Below, piece after piece: positions 6,736 to 10,671 of a DNA stretch of 10,671 nucleotides; positions within the stretch are counted from its first letter, which is position 1; every line of letters starts with the position of its first letter. The notes under the pieces are model-generated. The model searched no databases. It had not been told where the DNA came from and saw only the letters and a program-made list of their open reading frames with translations. Made by a program: the position numbers and the translations under genes. The stretch spans positions 1-10,671 of the forward strand of contig DATHZQ010000018.1 of the NCBI GenBank assembly GCA_035458525.1, written 5' to 3'. This DNA comes from DATHZQ01 sp035458525 (GTDB lineage Bacteria; Actinomycetota; Acidimicrobiia; Spongiisociales; UBA5794).

Positions 6736-7557
6736 ATGCGCTTCGCCACGTACAACATCCACTACGGGGTTGGCCGCGACGGCCACCACGACCTCGATCG
6801 CATCGCGGCGGCGATCGACGGCGCTGACGTCATCGCCCTGCAGGAGGTCGAGCGGTACTGGCCGCGGTCCGGCATGGTCGATCAACCGCGGGAGCTCGGA
6901 AAGCGTCTCCCCGACTACTGGTGGGTCTACGGCCCCAACATCGACCTGCACTCCAACGCCGGATTTCCGGGCGAGGCGTCCGACCGGCGCCGCCAGTTCG
7001 GCAACATGATCCTGAGCCGGACGCCGATCGTCGGGTCGGAGAACGTCCCTTTGCCACGGGCGCCGGGAGAGACTCAGTCCATGCGCCGCGGCGCCTTGGA
7101 AGCGATCGTGCCGACTCCATCTGGAGCGATCCGGGTCGTCTCGACGCACCTCTGCTACCTCTCCCCCGCCACGCGAGTCGCCCAGACGGAAGCGATCTTC
7201 GACCGCCATCGAATCGTCGCCGCCGAAGGCGGGGCATGGCACGGAGCTCACCCCGTCGACCCGAGTTGGCACTTCGGCGACGAACCGGAGATCCCCAGCC
7301 GCGCCATCGTCCTGGGCGACGTCAACTTCGGTCCTGGTGATCCCGAGTACGCCGCAACGATCGGGAACGGGCACGCACCCTTCCGCGAAGCGTGGCCCTT
7401 GGTCCGTCCCACGCACGCAGGCGCCACCAAGGACGGTGAACGCATCGATCAAGCCTGGCTCACGCCCGACCTCGCCGCGCAGGTGACGGCGGCCTGGGTC
7501 GACAACGTAGCCGACGGATCGGATCATCAACCGGCCTGGTACGAGTTCAGCTTCTGA
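6736..7557 (+). CDS. Endonuclease/exonuclease/phosphatase (EEP) family hydrolase
   Basis: This 273-residue protein has the complete EEP signature, a metal-dependent phosphodiesterase/phosphatase fold that includes nucleases, sphingomyelinases and inositol phosphatases. Asn7 lies in ATYNIHYG and Glu37, the metal ligand, in IALQEVERYW. STHL gives His138, LGDVNFG gives Asp195 and Asn197, and GSDHQPAWYEF gives Asp263/His264 near the C-terminus, so every catalytic block is present in order. The chosen ATG is two codons before FATYN, where family members start, with a weak GAAAGAG ribosome site at 6725-6731. ATG codons at 6658 and further upstream are in frame but would add unconserved sequence. 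No signal peptide is seen, so it is probably cytoplasmic. GDVN replaces the commoner GDFN. Nothing visible separates a DNA-repair role from a phospholipid or metabolite role. It converges on the SGNH gene with an 11-bp overlap. Confidence 0.9.
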   Translation: MRFATYNIHYGVGRDGHHDLDRIAAAIDGADVIALQEVERYWPRSGMVDQPRELGKRLPDYWWVYGPNIDLHSNAGFPGEASDRRRQFGNMILSRTPIVGSENVPLPRAPGETQSMRRGALEAIVPTPSGAIRVVSTHLCYLSPATRVAQTEAIFDRHRIVAAEGGAWHGAHPVDPSWHFGDEPEIPSRAIVLGDVNFGPGDPEYAATIGNGHAPFREAWPLVRPTHAGATKDGERIDQAWLTPDLAAQVTAAWVDNVADGSDHQPAWYEFSF

Positions 7558-8143
7558 ACATGGCGGCGGCCTCGAGAACCGCATCGGCCACGAGCGCCCC
7601 GAGCCGTCGATACCCCATATCGGTCAGATGCACGCCGTCTGCCGAGAGCGGATCCTGTCGGGCGGCGAGTACGGCCCCACCGAGATCGTTCACCCGGACG
7701 CCGAGGCGCCGGGCTTCCGCCATCAGCGCCCCGTTGTACGTCACGACGTCTTCTTGATGCCGGTGGGAACTCTTGGCGACGTTGTGACGAGCTGTGTCAA
7801 CCGGGGTCGTGGTGGCAACGATCACGCGTTGCGGTCCAATGCGCGGATGCTGACTCAACCTACCGAGGACCGCCCGCAGGTGCATTCGATATTCGTCCGG
7901 CGGAACGAGGGGCTCCCAGTCGGTCTCCTCACTCCGCCGCAGATCGTGGAGACCGGCGTTCACGTGCACGAACGTGGGTGCGGCGAGTCCGTCGAATGCC
8001 CAACGGTCGAGACCGGCAGCGAGGTCCCGGATCGAGCGGCAGTTCTCCTCGGGACCGGAGACCGACCAGTCTGACAAAGCCGCAACCACTGCCGCCTGAT
8101 AGCCGAGCCGGATCGAATCCCCCAGAAGCAGGAGCGCACGCAC
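7547..8143 (-). CDS. SGNH/GDSL-type hydrolase
   Basis: This 198-residue protein is a predicted SGNH-fold esterase or acyl hydrolase. Block I, LLLLGDSIRLGY, puts the nucleophile at Ser10. VNAGLHDLRR around residues 61-69 occupies block III, with GLHD in place of the common GxND. The C-terminal SADGVHLTDMGYRRLG contains Asp169 and His172 in the DxxH block V, so Ser, Asp and His are all present. There is no signal peptide, and the protein ends soon after block V, as compact cytoplasmic members do. The GTG at 8143 is chosen because it directly precedes the first beta-strand. The longer frame to 8251 adds 36 unfamiliar residues and would run into the divergent 2TM gene. No Shine-Dalgarno is present; a TACGCT six bases upstream suggests a leaderless mRNA. 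The substrate is unknown. Confidence 0.85.
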   Translation of the reverse strand: MRALLLLGDSIRLGYQAAVVAALSDWSVSGPEENCRSIRDLAAGLDRWAFDGLAAPTFVHVNAGLHDLRRSEETDWEPLVPPDEYRMHLRAVLGRLSQHPRIGPQRVIVATTTPVDTARHNVAKSSHRHQEDVVTYNGALMAEARRLGVRVNDLGGAVLAARQDPLSADGVHLTDMGYRRLGALVADAVLEAAAMFRS

Positions 8144-8149
8144 GGGCAG

Positions 8150-8155
8150 AGCGTA
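8150..8155 (-). promoter_or_regulatory. Candidate -10 element for a leaderless SGNH hydrolase transcript
   Basis: Minus-strand TACGCT fits TANNNT and is followed by exactly six bases and then the GTG start codon. Transcription would start at about the G of GTG. This matches the leaderless organisation common in actinobacteria, explains the absence of a Shine-Dalgarno, and supports 8143 as the true start. Confidence 0.45.
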
Positions 8156-8170
8156 GAGACCAACGGTCCC

Positions 8171-8199
8171 TTGGCGGCACCTGCAGCTGCCACCATTCT
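8171..8199 (+). promoter_or_regulatory. Candidate sigma-70-type promoter for the 2TM protein gene
   Basis: TTGGCG (8171-8176) and CATTCT (8194-8199) are separated by 17 bases. They resemble the -35 and -10 consensus at the standard spacing. Transcription would begin near 8206, giving a leader of about 20 bases that just includes the AAGGAGG ribosome binding site of the downstream gene. The -10 lacks the first consensus T, so the call is moderate. Confidence 0.38.
8172..8195. promoter_or_regulatory. 24-bp imperfect palindrome, candidate operator in a divergent promoter
   Basis: TGGCGGCA (8172-8179) and TGCCACCA (8188-8195) match at 7 of 8 positions as inverted arms. The 8-base centre is itself nearly palindromic (CTGCAG core), so 10 of 12 base pairs about 8183.5 are symmetric. 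The site fills the -35/-10 spacer of the rightward candidate promoter and covers the -35 position of the leftward leaderless promoter. A bound dimer could therefore affect both genes. No regulator gene is adjacent. Confidence 0.42.
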
Positions 8200-8226
8200 G
8201 ATGAGGCACACCCGAAGGAGGCCCCC

Positions 8227-8514
8227 ATGGCGAGAGAGGACTCGAGCACACCGGAAGCGCGTGCCCGCAAGCGAGTGAATGACCGCAGTTCCCTCCTCTG
8301 GCACATCTCCGCTTTCGTCATCGTCAATGCATTCCTCTGGTTCATCGACATCGCCGGAGGCGGCGGCGTCCAGTGGGCGTACTGGACCACGATCCCGTGG
8401 GGGGTCGGTCTCGCCTTCCACATCGCCGCATATCTCATCGAAGAGCGCGGTGGTGGAGACCGCAGGTACCAGCAGTACCTGGAAGAGGAACGTCGCAGCG
8501 AAGCCAATCGGTAG
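8227..8514 (+). CDS. Small 2TM domain-containing membrane protein
   Basis: This 95-residue protein has the layout of the 2TM domain (PF13239). A charged N-terminus of about 20 residues is followed by a first membrane helix at about 22-43 (LLWHISAFVIVNAFLWFIDI). A short glycine loop leads to a second helix at about 50-71, with the conserved W...WGVGLAFHIAAYLI. A charged tail, EERGGGDRRYQQYLEEERR, follows. His26, Asn34, the WG pair and His65 are the conserved positions of the domain. The start is secure: AAGGAGG at 8215-8221 lies five bases before the ATG. In other bacteria this domain occurs alone or fused to sensor kinases, and its function is not known. It is divergent from the SGNH hydrolase, with 83 bp between starts, and a palindromic site in that gap may control both. 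Confidence 0.9.
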   Translation: MAREDSSTPEARARKRVNDRSSLLWHISAFVIVNAFLWFIDIAGGGGVQWAYWTTIPWGVGLAFHIAAYLIEERGGGDRRYQQYLEEERRSEANR

Positions 8515-8800
8515 CATTGCGACGGCCGACCCGGCCGCCTGATCGTCGAACAGGCACGCCTACCGCTTGCGAGGGTGTGAAGGCGGCGCGCGACGCTCCG
8601 AGCAGGCCGATCGGTGCCAACTGCAGGTGATCCTCTGAACCCGCGTGCGACCGCGCAGGCGACGGAGCCTTCGTTGTCGGACGCCGACGTGAGCCGCCGC
8701 CGAACTACCCGGTAAATGGGACCCTCGGGCATTCCCCGGAGCGCCGCCACCGCCATAGCCTGAGGAGTGGCACACTGCGACACGTACCCGAAGGGCCAAG
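8515..8800. other. 286-bp gene-free region upstream of the ABC exporter genes
   Basis: I see no credible protein gene here on either strand. It holds several short hairpins: 8523-8537 just after the 2TM stop, TGCG/CGCA near 8646, and GTCGG/CCGAC at 8676-8688. TAGCCT at 8756-8761 fits TANNNT and could be a -10 for the exporter with a leader of roughly 33 bases, although its -35 is poor. The region ends in the GAAGGG ribosome site of the ATPase. No known riboswitch pattern was recognised. Confidence 0.5.
8523..8537 (+). terminator. Weak hairpin after the 2TM gene, possible terminator
   Basis: CGGCCG (8523-8528) and CGGCCG (8532-8537) pair as a 6-bp all-GC stem with a 3-base loop, nine bases after the stop codon. 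There is no T-run after it, so it is not a classical intrinsic terminator. GC-rich actinobacteria can use such U-less hairpins, but equally the repeat could be chance in GC-rich DNA. Confidence 0.22.
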
Positions 8801-9706
8801 ATGACGAGCATCGCAATCCACACTGAAGGGCTCACGAAGCACTACGGCGAGGTCAGGGCGTTGGTCGGCCTCGACCTGGATGTGAGTCGCGGAGAGGTCT
8901 TCGGCTTCCTCGGACCCAACGGGGCCGGGAAGACGACGATGATCCGCACCGTGCTCGACGAGATCTACCCGACGTCCGGCCGTGCCGAGATCCTCGGGCT
9001 GGACACCCACCGTCAGTCCGTCGAGATCCGACGTCACGTGGGCTACGTACCGGGCGATCTGGCGATGTATCCCAACCTGACCGGCCGCGACACGCTCACG
9101 TACTTCGCCAACCTCCGCGGCGGGGTCGAGTGGGACTATGTCGCACAGCTCGCCGACCGGCTCGGCGCCGAACTCGACAAGAAGGTTGGCGATCTCTCCA
9201 CGGGTAACCGTCAGAAGGTCGGCCTCATCCAGGCGTTCATGAACCGGCCCGAGGTGCTCATCATGGACGAGCCCAGCTCGGGACTCGATCCTCTCGTGCA
9301 GCGTGAGTTCCAAGCGATGATGCGCGAAGTGGCGCGAGACGGCAGAACGGTCTTTCTCTCCAGCCACACGCTCTCAGAGGTGCAACGCGTCGCCAATCGG
9401 GTCGGCATCATCCGCCAGGGCGTCCTCGTGGCAGTCGAATCCGTCGCCGATCTGCGCTCGAAGGCGATGCGCACCGTTGAGATGGAGTTCACCACGCCCG
9501 TCGAGGCCCCAGTCTTCGAGTCGGTCCCCGGAGTGCGGGACGTCACCGTGCACAACCACCGAGCCAGTCTGTCCTACGACGGCACGATGGACGTGCTGCT
9601 GAAGACCGCCACCGCGCGGTACAGCCTCGTCGACATCACCTCGGAGGAGGCCGACCTCGAGGAGATCTTCCTCACGTACTACCGCGACGAGGAGGCCCCG
9701 GCCTGA
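8801..9706 (+). CDS. ABC exporter ATP-binding protein
   Basis: This 301-residue protein is the cytoplasmic ATPase of an ABC-2-type exporter, powering the permease encoded next to it. Walker A is GPNGAGKTT at 38-46, the signature LSTGNRQK at 132-139, Walker B VLIMDEPSSGLD at 152-163 (Asp156, Glu157), and the switch His189 lies in SSHTLSEV. The Q-loop position reads GYVPGD (81-86) instead of the usual PQ, and the signature is STGN instead of SGGQ. Both variants are typical of one exporter subfamily in actinobacteria and firmicutes rather than signs of decay. A C-terminal extension of about 80 residues (from about 220) ends in ADLEEIFLTYYRDEE, as in DrrA/CcmA-like ATPases. The ATG follows GAAGGG (8790-8795) by five bases. 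Its stop overlaps the permease ATG by one base. The substrate is unknown. Confidence 0.95.
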   Translation: MTSIAIHTEGLTKHYGEVRALVGLDLDVSRGEVFGFLGPNGAGKTTMIRTVLDEIYPTSGRAEILGLDTHRQSVEIRRHVGYVPGDLAMYPNLTGRDTLTYFANLRGGVEWDYVAQLADRLGAELDKKVGDLSTGNRQKVGLIQAFMNRPEVLIMDEPSSGLDPLVQREFQAMMREVARDGRTVFLSSHTLSEVQRVANRVGIIRQGVLVAVESVADLRSKAMRTVEMEFTTPVEAPVFESVPGVRDVTVHNHRASLSYDGTMDVLLKTATARYSLVDITSEEADLEEIFLTYYRDEEAPA

Positions 9707-10671
9707 TGCTCGCAAACGTCTTCACCAAGACGACCCAAGATCGTTGGAAGGCGATGGCGATCGGTGCGCTGACGCTCGGACTGTTCCTCGTCTTCGGCAT
9801 GGCCGTCTACCGCGACATCGACCTGTCGGTCTACACGGATCTGCCCGAAGCGATGCGGGCACTCATGAACATGCCGGCTGACGCCGATGTCGGTGCCCTG
9901 GCCTATGGCGCCATCTACGGCTCCTACGGTGCACTGACGATGGCCGGCCTGGCCGTATCGATGGGATCGGCGACGATCGCAGGCGAGGAGCGCCTCGGCA
10001 CGATCGGGCTCCTGCTGGGCAACCCGCGCAGCCGCACCCAGGTCCTGGTTGCCAAGGCCGGGAGCTTGCTGCTCGTCACCGGTCTCGGCATCGGCATCCT
10101 GTGGTTGATCGGCATCGCCACACCGGCGGTCCTGGACGTCAACGTCGGCGGGATGCACATCGAGGCGCTGATGGTCCACATGCTCGTCAATGCACTCTTC
10201 TACGGCTTCCTCGCCATGGCGATCGGGGCGTTCACCGGAAGCGTGTCGGTGGCGTCCGGTGTCACTGCCGGCGCGATGGTCGTGGCATTCTTCGCCGCCG
10301 GGCTGCTTCCGCTCGTTGACGGCCTCGAGGATTGGGCGCGGCTCTCACCGTGGCATTACTTCGACGGCAACCAGCCCGTCAACAACGGCGTGGCCTGGGG
10401 GGACGTTGCGCTCCTCGCCGGCGGAAGTGCCGCGTTCGCCGCAGCGGCGTTCGTCGGCGTCAACCGCCGCGACCTCAAGGAGAAGGCGGTGCGGGCGACA
10501 CTGGCGGATCGCCTGCGCAGCAATCCACTCACCCAGCAGGTTGTCAACCGCCTCGCCGGGTCGGCGCGGGTGTCGCGCATGTGGATCAAGACCGCATCCG
10601 AGCATCAAGGGCTGGCGATGATCTCGGCTGCGGTGATGTTCCTCTTCATGGTGATGCTCGGCCCGATGTAC
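9706..10671 (+). CDS. ABC-2-type exporter permease, N-terminal part (3' end outside window)
   Basis: Translating from the ATG at 9706, which overlaps the ATPase stop as TGATG, gives 322 residues open to the window edge. This is the membrane channel for the preceding ATPase. Hydrophobic segments lie at about 16-35, 68-90, 117-142, 155-182, 185-206, 232-251 and 303-319. Between the second and third, GEERLGTIGLLLGNPRSRTQVLVAKAGS (cytoplasmic, about 93-120) is the characteristic coupling region of ABC-2 permeases (E..tGtl..LL..P.sR). Six helices are complete by about 251. A charged cytoplasmic stretch (252-302) then leads into a further helix, so the protein probably has a second membrane half, as in the two-half permeases of about 500-560 residues. 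The shared-base junction implies translational coupling with the ATPase. The exported compound cannot be told. Confidence 0.92.
   Translation, partial: MLANVFTKTTQDRWKAMAIGALTLGLFLVFGMAVYRDIDLSVYTDLPEAMRALMNMPADADVGALAYGAIYGSYGALTMAGLAVSMGSATIAGEERLGTIGLLLGNPRSRTQVLVAKAGSLLLVTGLGIGILWLIGIATPAVLDVNVGGMHIEALMVHMLVNALFYGFLAMAIGAFTGSVSVASGVTAGAMVVAFFAAGLLPLVDGLEDWARLSPWHYFDGNQPVNNGVAWGDVALLAGGSAAFAAAAFVGVNRRDLKEKAVRATLADRLRSNPLTQQVVNRLAGSARVSRMWIKTASEHQGLAMISAAVMFLFMVMLGPMY

Noticed and set aside
8144..8251. 36-codon N-terminal extension of the SGNH hydrolase
   Set aside because: It would overlap the well-supported 2TM gene and its ribosome binding site, has a Cys/Pro/Gly-rich unfamiliar sequence, and the GTG at 8143 has a matching leaderless -10.
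8640..8740. Possible riboswitch in the ABC leader
   Set aside because: Short GC hairpins are present, but I could match no known riboswitch core, and such hairpins are expected by chance in GC-rich DNA.
7929..8816. A 295-codon minus-strand frame over the 2TM gene and the leader of the ABC genes
   Set aside because: No domain; it covers two divergent genes and a promoter region, and its composition (Arg/Ser-rich) is that of a shadow frame.
9679..10621. Frames opposite or overlapping the ABC permease
   Set aside because: Direct translation from 9706 gives one continuous membrane protein to the window end, so these alternative frames are shadows.

Overview
The window is GC-rich bacterial DNA, densely coded on both strands. 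It most resembles an actinobacterium, possibly from the Acidimicrobiia. Three things point that way: a TIGR03086/mycothiol-dependent maleylpyruvate isomerase-like protein, GTG starts, and several genes without a Shine-Dalgarno sequence that look leaderless. The lineage is an inference. I see no rRNA, tRNA, CRISPR array, insertion sequence or phage gene.

Layout. (1) Positions 2-1107, plus strand: the C-terminal end of an aldehyde dehydrogenase, then a DinB/MDMPI-fold putative metal-binding protein with a strong ribosome binding site. (2) Positions 1104-6545, minus strand, read right to left: a family-4-type glycosyltransferase, a hexapeptide-repeat O-acyltransferase, an S9 prolyl-oligopeptidase-family peptidase and a YtcJ-like amidohydrolase. 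They are spaced 14 bp, 38 bp and -4 bp (an ATGA overlap), so they form a probable operon. The peptidase also appears to have its own leaderless promoter, which would make peptidase-amidohydrolase a sub-operon. (3) Positions 6546-6735: a divergent intergenic region with a perfect 8+9+8 inverted repeat. (4) Positions 6736-7557, plus: an endonuclease/exonuclease/phosphatase-fold hydrolase. It converges, with an 11-bp overlap, on an SGNH/GDSL hydrolase (7547-8143, minus). (5) Positions 8144-8226: a compact divergent promoter region with a 24-bp imperfect palindrome, a candidate sigma-70-type promoter rightward and a leaderless -10 leftward. (6) Positions 8227-8514, plus: a small 2TM-domain membrane protein. 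(7) Positions 8515-8800: a gene-free leader. (8) Positions 8801 to the window end, plus: an ABC exporter ATPase and the first 322 residues of its ABC-2-type permease, which runs off the edge and is reconstructed here by direct translation.

How the genes may work together. The glycosyltransferase and O-acyltransferase fit surface-glycan or small-glycoside synthesis. The peptidase and amidohydrolase fit breakdown of small peptides or amides. Their joint operon is unusual but does not by itself define a pathway. The ABC pair is an export system of unknown substrate. I found no clear new multi-gene system. The most informative signals are regulatory: leaderless start architecture at two genes, two dyad-symmetric sites in divergent promoter regions, and two convergent gene pairs whose 3' ends overlap with no room for a terminator.
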